Assembly: GCA_964247695.1 (NCBI GenBank)
Contig: CAXTVI010000002.1
Location: 89,185-153,184, forward strand
From: Lichenicoccus sp964247695
Lineage (GTDB): Bacteria; Pseudomonadota; Alphaproteobacteria; Acetobacterales; Acetobacteraceae
DNA length: 64,000 nt
Direction: 5' to 3'
Shown: positions 34,786-43,447 of the stretch, piece by piece
Layout: each line of letters begins with the position of its first letter
Position numbering within the stretch: the stretch's first letter is position 1
Translations under genes and position numbers: made by a program
The notes under the pieces: generated by a model
Told to the model about the DNA's origin: nothing
The model's database searches: none
Seen by the model: the letters and a program-made list of their open reading frames with translations, nothing else

Positions 34786-35563
34786 GGGTCACGGTGTCGA
34801 TCTCGAAACTGCCCCCTGGCTCGATCTTGAAATAGTCGCGCACCGCGGGGGGAGCGGTCGCCTGCAGCGCCAGGATCGCCTGCACGCGCGCGGGCGTGGT
34901 CCGGGTGCGGCCGGTCCAGGCGGCGAATTCCAACGGCAAGCGGCGCCTCGTCGCCCCCTGCACCGCCAGCCCGGCGCGCGCGAGCGCCGCCGCCCATTCG
35001 GCAAGCGTGTAGTTGCGCACGTGCGAGGCGTCGCGCAGCACCTCGATCGCCTGCAGGTAGGTGTCGAGCAGTCCCGAAGCCGGCGTGACGGTGTCGATGA
35101 AGACGGCGCGGCCACCGGGCCTGAGCACCCGGCACGCCTCGCGCAGCCCGGCCTCGAAGCCGTGCCAGTGGTGCGCGCTGAACCGGGACAGCAAAAGATC
35201 GAAGCGGCCGTCGGCGAACGGCAGCCGTTCGGCGGCGGCCTGCTGGACGGTGATGTTGGCAAGCCCGCGGACCCGCGCCTCGGCAGCGACCGCCTCCAGC
35301 ATGCTTGGCGTCAGGTCGCAGGCCACCACGTGGGCCACATGCGGCGCGGCCCGGAAGCTGACATGGCCGCCGCCGCAGCCGAGGTCGAGCACCTGCGCGC
35401 CGGCCCCGGTCTCGCGCAGCAGCGCCTCGATCTGGTCGAGATCGGCGCCGCTGCTGTGGGTCGGGCTGCTGACATAGGCCTGCGCGCGCGGCGCATAGTG
35501 CTCGGCGACAAAGGCGTTGCCCGATCTGTCGTCGCCCGACCTGTCGATCTCCGACGTGCTCAT
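34766..35563 (-). CDS. Class I SAM-dependent methyltransferase (UbiE/SmtA-like)
   Basis: 265-aa methyltransferase with the Rossmann motifs VLDLGCGGGHVS (motif I), VACDLTPSMLE (motif II acidic), RLPFADGRFDLLLSRFSAHHW (motif IV) and LRPGGRAVFIDT. The subgroup methylates small molecules such as quinones or phospholipids; no specific substrate is evident. ATG 35563 was chosen because the frame has no better start upstream and the motif I position (about 60) is normal. The N-terminus (DRSGDDRSGN) is a 15-bp tandem duplication. Confidence 0.85.
   Translation of the reverse strand: MSTSEIDRSGDDRSGNAFVAEHYAPRAQAYVSSPTHSSGADLDQIEALLRETGAGAQVLDLGCGGGHVSFRAAPHVAHVVACDLTPSMLEAVAAEARVRGLANITVQQAAAERLPFADGRFDLLLSRFSAHHWHGFEAGLREACRVLRPGGRAVFIDTVTPASGLLDTYLQAIEVLRDASHVRNYTLAEWAAALARAGLAVQGATRRRLPLEFAAWTGRTRTTPARVQAILALQATAPPAVRDYFKIEPGGSFEIDTVTLIAPRS
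35519..35548 (-). repeat. Two 15-bp in-frame tandem units in methyltransferase gene
   Basis: Units 35519-35533 and 35534-35548 differ at two positions and encode DRSGD/DRSGN near the N-terminus. It is another case of the in-frame short duplications seen in the DeoR, GntR and ABC genes. Confidence 0.75.
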
Positions 35564-35656
35564 CGATGTTCTCCGGATTGCACTTCGCCTGCATGCCCCT
35601 TCCGCCCCGCTGCCGGAAGCCATAGATCTGCGAGAGCGAAGCCGGAGACCCCGCCT

Positions 35657-36886
35657 GTGCCGATCCTGCTGCTGGCCTACCTGTCCCTGTGCACGGCCTG
35701 GTGGGCGTTCGAGCTCTATGTCGGACGGCGCCAGGCTGCCTGCGTGCAGCGCCATCGCGAGCAGGTCCCGGCCGCCTTCGCCGCCTCGGTGACGCTCGAG
35801 GAGCATCGCCGCTCGGCCGACTTCACGAGGGACCGGCTGCGCCTCGACGGTTTCGCGTCCGTGATGGATCTTGTCATCACCTTCGTCGCCCTGCTGTGGG
35901 CGCTCGACTTCGTCACCGGCCTGGTGTCCGGCTGGATGGCGCCCTCGATCGGCCGCAGCCTGGTGATCCTGGGCATTCTCGCCCTCGGTTCCAGCCTGCT
36001 CTCGCTGCCCCTGGCAGCGGCGCGCGACCTCGGGCTGGAGCAGCGCTACGGCTTCAACCGCAAGACGCCGGGCCTGTTCATCCGCGACCGGCTCAAGGGC
36101 ATGCTGCTGACCGTGCTCATCGGCGGCCCGATGGTGGCCGGCATCCTGTGGGCGCTGCAGAACCTGAAGGGGCCGTGGTGGATCTACACCTGGGCGGCGC
36201 TGACCGTGCTCATGCTGGCGGCACCCACCGTCTATGTCCGTCTCATAGCGCCATGGTTCAACCGCTTCACCCCCCTGGATGGCGAACTCGCCGCGCGCCT
36301 GGAGGCGCTTCTGGTCCGTTGCGGCTTCCGCTCCGACGGGCTGTTCGAGATGGACGCCTCGCGCCGCTCCAGCCGCGGCAACGCCTTCTTCGTCGGCTTC
36401 GGTCCGACCAAGCGGATCGTGCTGTTCGACACCCTGCTGGAGAAGCATGCGCCCGACGAGATCGAGGCGATCGTCGCGCACGAACTCGGGCACTTCAAGC
36501 ATCGCCACACCCTGACCGGCGCGCTGCGCAGCATCGTCACCCTGTTCGCGATGCTCGCCGTGGTCGGCTGGCTGTGCCGGCAGCCCTGGCTGCTGCCCGG
36601 CTTCGGCATGCGCCATGCGGACCCGGCGCTCGGGCTGCTGCTCGGCTTCATGCTGGCGTCGGCAGCCTCTCCGGTGCTCGGCCTGTTCGGACGCGCGATC
36701 TCGCGCCGGCACGAGTTCCAGGCCGATGACTTCGCGCGCTCGATGGTGGGGGCTGAACCGATGGTGTCCGCCCTGACGCGGCTGGCGCGCGACAATGCCA
36801 GCACGCTGACGCCGGATCCGCTGTTCTCCCTGGTGCACGATACGCATCCGCCGGTGCCGGTCCGGGTCGCTCACTTGCTTGCGTGA
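35657..36886 (+). CDS. M48-family CAAX-type membrane metalloprotease
   Basis: 410-aa polytopic zinc protease of the Ste24/HtpX type. The N-terminal half has four or more membrane segments and the RYGFNRKTP loop typical of Ste24-like proteins; the catalytic HEXXH is HELGH (275-279) and the third ligand Glu is in EFQADDFA (about 350). Such enzymes cleave prenylated or membrane proteins and contribute to membrane quality control. GTG 35657 follows GGAGA; upstream in-frame codons would overlap the divergent methyltransferase gene. Confidence 0.9.
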   Translation: MPILLLAYLSLCTAWWAFELYVGRRQAACVQRHREQVPAAFAASVTLEEHRRSADFTRDRLRLDGFASVMDLVITFVALLWALDFVTGLVSGWMAPSIGRSLVILGILALGSSLLSLPLAAARDLGLEQRYGFNRKTPGLFIRDRLKGMLLTVLIGGPMVAGILWALQNLKGPWWIYTWAALTVLMLAAPTVYVRLIAPWFNRFTPLDGELAARLEALLVRCGFRSDGLFEMDASRRSSRGNAFFVGFGPTKRIVLFDTLLEKHAPDEIEAIVAHELGHFKHRHTLTGALRSIVTLFAMLAVVGWLCRQPWLLPGFGMRHADPALGLLLGFMLASAASPVLGLFGRAISRRHEFQADDFARSMVGAEPMVSALTRLARDNASTLTPDPLFSLVHDTHPPVPVRVAHLLA

Positions 36887-36944
36887 TCCGCAACTTGCGC
36901 CGGTTGGGCCGGTTCTGGGGCCCGACAGGCAAGGAGACGGCGCG

Positions 36945-37418
36945 ATGACCGATAGCAAGGGTTTCCCGGAGACGCTGCAGGGCCAGTGCCGGTGCGGCGT
37001 GATCAGCTACCGCATCACCGGCGCCCCGAAATTCTCGTTCGCCTGCCACTGCACCGACTGCCAGCAGCTCACCTCGAGCGCGTTCTCGATGGGACTGGCG
37101 GTGGACAAGGCGCATTTCGAGCTGAAGGGCGAGCCGCATAGCTGGACCAAGATCGGCAGCAGCGGCGAGGAGAGCCGGCAATATACCTGCCGGTTCTGCA
37201 CCGGCTGGACCCATACCGAAGCCGACAGCTCGCCCGGCGTCGTCATCGTGCGTCCGAGCACGCTCGACAACCATCGCTGGTTCCGCCCGGTTGCCCAGCT
37301 CTTCACGCGCAGCGCCTATCCCTGGGCGCTGATGCCGGTGCAGTTCAGCTACGAGACCGAGTTCGACGACCCGACGCCGCTGGCCGAGGCATTCGCAGCC
37401 GGTGGCATCAGGCCGTAA
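36945..37418 (+). CDS. GFA-family zinc-binding protein
   Basis: 157-aa protein of the glutathione-dependent formaldehyde-activating (Gfa/CENP-V) fold. Zinc-binding Cys residues form CRCG (15-17), CHCTDC (34-39) and the later CRFC, as in the family. Gfa was proposed to speed the formaldehyde-glutathione reaction but most members are uncharacterised. ATG 36945 has an excellent AAGGAGA site 7 bp upstream. The stop lies 11 bp inside the convergent gene. Confidence 0.85.
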   Translation: MTDSKGFPETLQGQCRCGVISYRITGAPKFSFACHCTDCQQLTSSAFSMGLAVDKAHFELKGEPHSWTKIGSSGEESRQYTCRFCTGWTHTEADSSPGVVIVRPSTLDNHRWFRPVAQLFTRSAYPWALMPVQFSYETEFDDPTPLAEAFAAGGIRP

Positions 37419-37944
37419 GCAGGGCGCGGCGTTCGTCGATCGCCTCCCGCAGCCGGGCGATCCGGTCGTCCAGCCCCCCGGCGCGCTCGGCGAGCTGACC
37501 GGCGGCAGCGGCCTCGACCATCCGCCGCAGCAGTTCGGCTTGCCCGGTCAGGCGACGATCCGCGACGCCGAGGCGGTCCCGGATGCCGGCGGGCGCGGTC
37601 GCACGGTGCATGCCGGTCGCATCACCCGGGAGTGGCAGCACGGCGATCTGGCCCTGATGGATCGCGAGAAGGCCTGCCAGCGCCTCGAGTGCCGCAGCGC
37701 GCCGGACGGCGTCGGGATCAGGTCGCGGCCGCTCGCGTGACAATGGCGGCAGGAACTCGCGCCGGTAGGCTGCCTCGACCTCGAGGACGCATCGGCGTGC
37801 CGTGCCGAGCAGCTCCACCATGCGGGCCCTGACGGCGAGGCTGTCGGCGCATACCCGGTCCTCGCTGCCGTAGAAATTAGATCCCCAGGCGAAGAACGTA
37901 TCGACGCCGACCTGCTCGGCCTCGTCGGGTTCTTCCTCTCTCAT
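37408..37944 (-). CDS. Uncharacterised protein coupled to SPFH gene
   Basis: 178-aa protein that I do not recognise. It is acidic at the N-terminus (MREEEPDEAEQVGVDTFFAWG) and then forms a long, largely helical Arg/Ala/Leu/Glu-rich body without a membrane segment or signal peptide; the last 60 residues (RLTGQAELLRRM...LDDRIARLREAID) look like a coiled coil. Its start overlaps the SPFH stop by 4 bp, so it is translated with the SPFH protein and may be a partner or regulator. It also overlaps the GFA gene by 11 bp at the end. Confidence 0.8.
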   Translation of the reverse strand: MREEEPDEAEQVGVDTFFAWGSNFYGSEDRVCADSLAVRARMVELLGTARRCVLEVEAAYRREFLPPLSRERPRPDPDAVRRAAALEALAGLLAIHQGQIAVLPLPGDATGMHRATAPAGIRDRLGVADRRLTGQAELLRRMVEAAAAGQLAERAGGLDDRIARLREAIDERRALLTA

Positions 37945-38795
37945 CGAGGCTTTGCCGGCTGGCTGCCCAGCCCCGCCGGATCGCCCAGCGGGAAGGTGCC
38001 GAAGGCCTGGGAGCCGATGCTGAAGGGCGCGCCGACCGCGGCATTCGGGGCCGAGACCAGGCCGGCATTGGCCATCGACATCGCTAGGTAGTAGCGCACC
38101 GCCTCGAGCGGCGTGAGGCCGAACGCCTTCAGCGAGATGAGCTGGCGCATCCGCTCGTCCTTGGGCAGCACCAGGATCTTCAGGTCGTTCAGCATGATGC
38201 CATAGACCCGCAGGAAGTCGGCGAGGTGGCCTTTCACGCTCTCGCGGAGCTCGCCGATGCGCTCGTTGATGTTCTCCAGCGGCGTGACTTGGATGACCTG
38301 GTTGATCGCCTGCTCGATCGCAGGGCCCGCATAGGCCGAGATCTCGTCGGTGTTGATCACCGAGCCGTTGAAGGGCAGGTGCTGGATGAGGTCCAGCGCC
38401 TCCTGCTTGGTGTCGATGTGGATGTAGTAGTCCGCCTGCCACGAGACCTCGGCCATCTCCGAGGTGGTCGCGGTGCCGCCGCTGCGCACCAGCAGCTTCG
38501 AGCGGTTGATGTAGATGACCTCGTAGACCCAGGGCGAGGAGCCGCCGAAGAACCCCTGGCTGATCGACCCGAACAGCGGCTTGTCCGGCGTGGTCAGCGG
38601 ATACTGCCCGGTCTCGTACACCTGCAGGATCGCGCCGCGGCTCTTGAGCACGCAGAAATGGTTGCTCTCCACGGTCAGCAGGGAGCCGGAGACGATGTTC
38701 TGGTCGTCGGTCAGCTTGAGGGCGATGTTCTTGGTGCCGAGCAGGTCGATCCCGCGCTGATCGAGTGCCGTTATGACCTGTCGGGTAATCGCCAT
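37941..38795 (-). CDS. SPFH-domain protein (virion core protein/YdjI-like)
   Basis: 284-aa soluble SPFH/Band7-type protein. The N-terminal part has GTLL-like turns with SLLTVESNHFCVLKSRGAIL and VYETGQYPLTTPDKP, then an SPFH body (IYINRSKLLV...DYYIHIDTKQEAL) and a helical C-terminus rich in Ala/Gly (from about 215), as in the YdjI group annotated after a poxvirus core protein. SPFH proteins oligomerise on membranes, but no membrane anchor is seen here. It starts a two-gene unit with the downstream 178-aa protein. Confidence 0.82.
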   Translation of the reverse strand: MAITRQVITALDQRGIDLLGTKNIALKLTDDQNIVSGSLLTVESNHFCVLKSRGAILQVYETGQYPLTTPDKPLFGSISQGFFGGSSPWVYEVIYINRSKLLVRSGGTATTSEMAEVSWQADYYIHIDTKQEALDLIQHLPFNGSVINTDEISAYAGPAIEQAINQVIQVTPLENINERIGELRESVKGHLADFLRVYGIMLNDLKILVLPKDERMRQLISLKAFGLTPLEAVRYYLAMSMANAGLVSAPNAAVGAPFSIGSQAFGTFPLGDPAGLGSQPAKPR

Positions 38796-39046
38796 GCGGG
38801 TGCAGCTCCGAGGATGGATACGGTCTCCCTTGTTCTAACTGCGACGGCGCGCCTGCGTTGCCGCCCGCTCCGGCCGCCGGCGGCTTCAGTGTGGGTATCG
38901 CTGCATGCCGCCATCCACCGGAGTGGCCAGGTTGGTCGTGTATCCCGCTGCTGCCGTCCGGATGCAGCGCGCCGGGCGACCGCGACGGACTCGCGCTGGC
39001 GCTGCTCCATGTTGCGGCACCCGGGCGGGTCGCGCCGTCCCGGTGG

Positions 39047-40042
39047 CTAGCCGGAAAAGCGCGAGCGGTACTCGGCCGGACCGACGCCCTGGATGCGTTG
39101 GAAGCTGCGGCGCATTGTCTCCTCGGTGCCGAAGCCGCAGCGCTGCGCGACGCGTTTGACCGGCATGGACGTCTCGATGAGGAACTGGCGGGCGGCCTCG
39201 ACACGCAGCCGCTCGACGGCCCGGCCGGGCGTCATGCCGGTTGCCTCCGCGTAGCGACGGCCGAACGACCGCTCGCTCATCCCGGACTGCCCGGCGAGGC
39301 GACTGAGCGACAGGTCGCCGTCGAGATTGCAACCGATCCAGTCGTGCAGCACCGCGAACCGGTCATCCGACGATTGCAGCGTCAGCGCGGCGCTGAACTG
39401 CGCCTGCCCGCCCGGCCGCTTGAGGAAGACGACGAGATGCCGCGCGACTGCAAGCGCAAGTGAGCGGCCGAGATCCTGCTCCACCAGGGCGAGCGCCAGA
39501 TCGATGCCGGCCGTGACCCCCGCCGACGTCCACACCAGCCCGTCCTGGATGAAGATCGGATCGGGTTCGACGGTGACGCGCGGATAGCGCCGGGCGAGCC
39601 GCTCGCAATACTCCCAGTGCGTCACGGCGCGCCTGCCGTCCAGCAGCCCCGCGGCACCGAGCAGGAAAGCACCCGTGCAGACCGAGGCGACACGCCGGGC
39701 GGTCGCGGCGCGCTCACGGACCCAGTCGACCAGTTCGTGATCGTCTGCAGCGCGCATCACCCCCTGGCCGCCGGCCACGACGAGGGTGTCCACGGGCACC
39801 GCTCGCGCGGGCAGTGGCGCGGCGCTGAAACACAGCCCTGCCGTCGCCGCCACGTTGTCCGACGGCGCCACCACGCGCGTGGCATAAGGCACCGGAAGCC
39901 CGCGCTCGACGGCGCGCTCGTTGGCCGATGCGAAGACCTGCAACGGACCTGCCACATCAAGCAGCTGCAGGTCCGGAAAGGCGAGTAGCTCGACAGCACG
40001 CGGGGCTGAAATTGGCGGGATTGGTGGGGGCGTTGGCGCCAT
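39047..40042 (-). CDS. GlxA-type AraC-family transcriptional regulator
   Basis: 331-aa regulator with an N-terminal DJ-1/PfpI-like domain (about 14-190; nucleophile-like Cys in VCTGAFLLGAAGLLDGRRAVTHW) and a C-terminal AraC double HTH (about 225-325; LSRLAGQSGMSERSFGRRYAEATGMTPG, VKRVAQRCGFGTEETMRRSFQRI). The frame is open to 40117 but that start would run into the divergent SnoaL-like gene; ATG 40042 gives a normal N-terminus. It is likely to control the DJ-1 and SnoaL genes beside it; inducer unknown. Confidence 0.87.
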   Translation of the reverse strand: MAPTPPPIPPISAPRAVELLAFPDLQLLDVAGPLQVFASANERAVERGLPVPYATRVVAPSDNVAATAGLCFSAAPLPARAVPVDTLVVAGGQGVMRAADDHELVDWVRERAATARRVASVCTGAFLLGAAGLLDGRRAVTHWEYCERLARRYPRVTVEPDPIFIQDGLVWTSAGVTAGIDLALALVEQDLGRSLALAVARHLVVFLKRPGGQAQFSAALTLQSSDDRFAVLHDWIGCNLDGDLSLSRLAGQSGMSERSFGRRYAEATGMTPGRAVERLRVEAARQFLIETSMPVKRVAQRCGFGTEETMRRSFQRIQGVGPAEYRSRFSG

Positions 40043-40110
40043 CGCCAAACGATGCCGGTCTATCTCATCGTTGTCGAGGGGCCAGCCCTCACCGAGCAAG
40101 GAGACAGGAC

Positions 40111-40503
40111 ATGACAAGCACCCGCACCTTCGAGCGCACCACTGCCCCGGACTGGCTGCTGGCGATGTGGAAGGAGATCGATGACAAGACCTTCGGCGCC
40201 GGCTTCGACTGCTTCGCGGACGACGCGGTCTGCAACCTCGGCGTCGCCGACTGGCATGGGCGCGAGGCGATCCGGGCCAACCTGAAGGCGTTCATCGACA
40301 CCGGCTTCACCGCGCTGCACGAGGTCAAGGAGTACTGGGACGGCGGCGCGCTGAAGGTCTTCCGGGGCACCGTGACCATGACGCCCGATGGCGGCGGGCC
40401 GGTCGCGCGCCCGACGATGACGCACTTCTTCTACATGGACGAAGTCGAGCCGACCAAGGTGAAGCACTGGTACGGCGCAGTCGGTCCCGTCTCGTTCGGC
40501 TGA
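40111..40503 (+). CDS. SnoaL/NTF2-like protein
   Basis: 130-aa single-domain protein of the NTF2-like superfamily: an N-terminal helix, a DCFADDAVCNLG strand, AIRANLKAFIDTGFTALHEVKEYWDGG and a closing beta sheet ending KVKHWYGAVG. These cone-shaped folds serve as ketosteroid-isomerase, dehydratase or binding domains; no catalytic Asp/His pair can be assigned. ATG 40111 follows AAGGAGAC. Divergent from the GlxA regulator by 68 bp and 61 bp upstream of the DJ-1 gene, so part of the same locus. Confidence 0.82.
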   Translation: MTSTRTFERTTAPDWLLAMWKEIDDKTFGAGFDCFADDAVCNLGVADWHGREAIRANLKAFIDTGFTALHEVKEYWDGGALKVFRGTVTMTPDGGGPVARPTMTHFFYMDEVEPTKVKHWYGAVGPVSFG

Positions 40504-40564
40504 GACCGCGACCGACAGGGGCACGGCCTCTGCCGAACGACTTGCGAGTGTGGAGGAGGACCTC

Positions 40565-41320
40565 ATGATTTCGCTCGATCGCCATATCAGGATCGGAACT
40601 CTGCTGTTCGACGGCATCGACCAGACCGACGTCACCGGTCCGTTCGAAGTGCTGTCGCGCCTGCCGAATGCGACGCATCGCCTCTATGCCGTCACCCGTG
40701 AGCCGGTGCGCGACGTCATGGGGCTGCGCATCCTGCCCGATGCGACGCTTGCCGAGGCACCCCGGCTCGACGTGCTGCACGTGCCGGGCGGCCACGGGCA
40801 GGAAGCCCTCATGGACCACGACGTGACACTCGCCTGGCTGCGCTCCCAGGCTGCCGGTGCGACCAGCGTCCTGTCGGTCTGCACCGGGGCGTTGCTGCTT
40901 GGCGCTGCCGGGCTGCTGCATGGACGGCGAGCGACGACGCATTGGTCCTCACATCATCTGCTGCCGTTCTATGGCGCCATCGCCATCGATGAGCGCGTCG
41001 TTCGCGATGGCAGCTATCTGTTCGCAGCCGGGGTTACTGCCGGGATCGACGCAGCGCTGCGCCTTGCCGCCGACCTGCGTGGACAGGCCGCAGCCGAGCG
41101 CATCCAGCTCGATATCGCCTACGCGCCCGAGCCGCCCTTCCAGAGCGGCACGCCCGGAACCGCGCCCGCAGCCGTGCTGGATGCGGCACTGCAAGCCGGC
41201 AAGGGACTGGCGGCGCGTCGGCTGGAGACCGCGCGACGCATCGGCGCGAGGCTCGGCGTTCGCGAGCCGTCGAATGTTCCTGGGCTGACTGCCTTCGAGG
41301 AAGCATCCCCGGGGCTTTAG
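40565..41320 (+). CDS. DJ-1/PfpI-family protein (isonitrile hydratase-like)
   Basis: 251-aa protein of the DJ-1/PfpI superfamily. The nucleophile Cys106 is in SVCTGALLLGAAG, and the segment IGTLLFDGIDQTDVTGPFEVL with an early Asp resembles Pseudomonas isocyanide hydratase InhA, which turns isonitriles into N-formamides. About 60 extra residues at the C-terminus (from 190) are beyond the core fold. ATG 40565 has GGAGGAGGA just upstream. The sequence around the Cys is close to that in the GlxA-type regulator next door, so the two domains are probably paralogous. Enzyme activity is inferred, not shown. Confidence 0.82.
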   Translation: MISLDRHIRIGTLLFDGIDQTDVTGPFEVLSRLPNATHRLYAVTREPVRDVMGLRILPDATLAEAPRLDVLHVPGGHGQEALMDHDVTLAWLRSQAAGATSVLSVCTGALLLGAAGLLHGRRATTHWSSHHLLPFYGAIAIDERVVRDGSYLFAAGVTAGIDAALRLAADLRGQAAAERIQLDIAYAPEPPFQSGTPGTAPAAVLDAALQAGKGLAARRLETARRIGARLGVREPSNVPGLTAFEEASPGL

Positions 41321-41378
41321 CGCGTGCCGACCGATTATCAGGGGAAGTTAGAGCGCAAGCTGGGACTGGAACATTGCC

Positions 41379-42014
41379 ATGAACGCAGATCGACTGGTTG
41401 CTGTACCCGGATCGAGACTCATGCGAGAGGCGCAGGAACTCGTGCGAGAGGCTTCAGAACCTTATCTCTTCAACCACGTCATGCGGTCCTGGCTGTTCGC
41501 GGCCACGCTGGCCAGGACCGCCAGGGTCGCGCCCGATCCGGAGCTGCTGGGGCTGGCGACCCTGTTGCATGATCTTGGGCTGACGGAACGATACGCTACG
41601 GATTCCGACCGGTTCGAGGTGGACGGCGCCAACGCCGCCCGCGCCTTCCTCCAGTCGCATCGCCTGTCGCCCACCGATGTGCAGTCCGTCTGGGATGCGA
41701 TCGCGCTGCACACGACGCGCTCGATCGCGCTTCACAAGGAGCCGGTGGTCGCCCTCTGTCACCACGGCGTCCAGGTGGACATCTCGGGCCTGCAATACGA
41801 ACTTATCGAGCCCGCCGTGAGACGGCAGATCCTGCATGATTATCCGCGCCTCTCCCTCAAGTCGCACTTGACCGAGTGCCTGTGCGCAGTGGTTCGCCGC
41901 AAGCCGGACACGACCTACGACAACTTCCTGCGCGACTTCGGCAGTCGCTATGTTCCCGGCTACCAGGTACGCTCTTCCGTGGATCGATTGGATAAAGCAC
42001 CCTTCGACAGCTGA
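41379..42014 (+). CDS. HD-domain hydrolase (cyanamide hydratase-like)
   Basis: 211-aa metal-dependent HD-superfamily protein: N-terminal His in LFNHVMRSWLFA, the HD pair in ATLLHDLGL, a third His in IALHTTRSIALH and a helical remainder. The pattern NHVMR...LLHDLGL is that of the cyanamide hydratase subgroup, though phosphohydrolase activity is equally possible. It is third downstream of the SnoaL and DJ-1 genes, separated by 58 bp. The N-terminal LMREAQELVREASE is a weak repeat. Confidence 0.82.
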   Translation: MNADRLVAVPGSRLMREAQELVREASEPYLFNHVMRSWLFAATLARTARVAPDPELLGLATLLHDLGLTERYATDSDRFEVDGANAARAFLQSHRLSPTDVQSVWDAIALHTTRSIALHKEPVVALCHHGVQVDISGLQYELIEPAVRRQILHDYPRLSLKSHLTECLCAVVRRKPDTTYDNFLRDFGSRYVPGYQVRSSVDRLDKAPFDS

Positions 42015-42245
42015 CCGGGGCTGCGACGCCGACATTCTGCAGTACTCGACTCGACGGACCCTCCCGGTCGGCCGGAACCGCGCGGCCAGCGCGTTCATGC
42101 AACCACCAGCCTTGCAGGCCGTCCGCGGCACTGGTTGAGTGCCAGCCATGGCGCGTCATCCGACCGGACGAAACCGGCGGGTTGGATGAAGCCGTCCACC
42201 GAAGTCCTGATGTCGCCATCGCTCGTACCGCCCGGCGGAGTCTTC

Positions 42246-43445
42246 ATGAAACGTGCCCTGGCCGTGCTCTACCTGGCAGCGTTCATCGACGCGACCAGTG
42301 TCGGCCTTATCATCCCGATCCTGCCCACGCTGCTGCGCCGGCTGGCAGGCGGTGGCCCCGTGGTTCTGGACTACGGGCTGCTGGTGGCCGCGTTCGCCGC
42401 CATGCAGTTCCTGTTCGCCCCGGTCCTGGGAGCGCTCAGCGACCGCTTCGGACGACGCCCGATCCTGCTGCTGTCGCTGGCCGGCGGGACCGTGGACTAC
42501 CTGCTGACCGGCTATGCGCCGTCGCTCTGGCTGCTGTTCGTGGCGCGGCTGATCGGCGGCATGACGGCCGCCAACCTTGCCGTTGTCTCGGCCATCATCG
42601 CCGACCTGACGCCACAGGACCAGCGCGCCGCCCGCTACGGCACCATGAACGCCGTCCTTGGAGTAGGCTGGATCGCCGGGCCGGCGCTGGGCGGGACCTT
42701 CGGCCAGATTTCGCCGGTGCTGCCTTTCCTGCTGGCGGCCGGCTTCAACGGCCTCAACCTACTGCTGGCGGTATTCCTGCTGCCGGAGCCGCGCCGAACG
42801 CGGGCAGAAGTCCGTTCGCCGATCCGGTTCGCGCAACTCAACGCCTTCGCCTCGCTGCGCTGGATCGGCAGCCTGCCGAGGCTGGCGCCGCTGATCGTGC
42901 TTTATGCGGCGCTCTGCCTGCTCGGCCAGATCCCGGGCTCGCTCTGGGTGCTGTACGGCCAGGCGCGCTATGGCTGGGGCCCGGCGGTGGTCGGCTGGTC
43001 GTTCGCCTGGTTCGGGTTGTTGTTCGCCCTGGCGCAGATGCTGCTCCCCGGCCCGATGAACCGGTCTTTGGGCGAGCGTCGTACGCTGCTCGCAGGGCTC
43101 GGACTGGATGTGGCCGCCTGCGCCCTGATGGGCCTCGCCCGCCATGGCTGGATGCCGTTCGCGATCACTCCGTTGTTCGGCGCCGCCAACGTGGGATTGC
43201 CCGCGCTGCAGAGCGCCATGTCTCGCGAAGTGGGCGAGGACCGGCAGGGCGAACTGCAGGGCAGTCTGGCGAGCCTCAACAGCCTCTCCGGCGTGATCGG
43301 ACCGATCCTGGCGACGCTGGCGTTCGGCGCGACGCGGCAAGCACTGCCGGGCGCGGTGTGGTTTGTCGCGGCCCTCGGCTATGCAGGGTGCGTGGTTTCT
43401 GTGGGTGTGCGGTCCCGCGGGGAGCGGGCCGCACAGACCGCGTAG
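42246..43445 (+). CDS. MFS transporter, TetA-like drug:H+ antiporter type
   Basis: 399-aa major facilitator protein with about 12 membrane segments. Motif A GALSDRFGRRPILLLS after the second helix and the start VLYLAAFIDATSVGLIIPILP match TetA-type tetracycline or multidrug efflux pumps. The two halves are joined by a short cytosolic loop (about 185-205; LPEPRRTRAEVRSP). Substrate not known and no TetR regulator is next to it. ATG 42246 follows GGCGGAG; in-frame upstream ATGs exist but lack signal support. Preceded by 231 bp of spacer without clear genes. Confidence 0.88.
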   Translation: MKRALAVLYLAAFIDATSVGLIIPILPTLLRRLAGGGPVVLDYGLLVAAFAAMQFLFAPVLGALSDRFGRRPILLLSLAGGTVDYLLTGYAPSLWLLFVARLIGGMTAANLAVVSAIIADLTPQDQRAARYGTMNAVLGVGWIAGPALGGTFGQISPVLPFLLAAGFNGLNLLLAVFLLPEPRRTRAEVRSPIRFAQLNAFASLRWIGSLPRLAPLIVLYAALCLLGQIPGSLWVLYGQARYGWGPAVVGWSFAWFGLLFALAQMLLPGPMNRSLGERRTLLAGLGLDVAACALMGLARHGWMPFAITPLFGAANVGLPALQSAMSREVGEDRQGELQGSLASLNSLSGVIGPILATLAFGATRQALPGAVWFVAALGYAGCVVSVGVRSRGERAAQTA

Positions 43446-43447
43446 CT

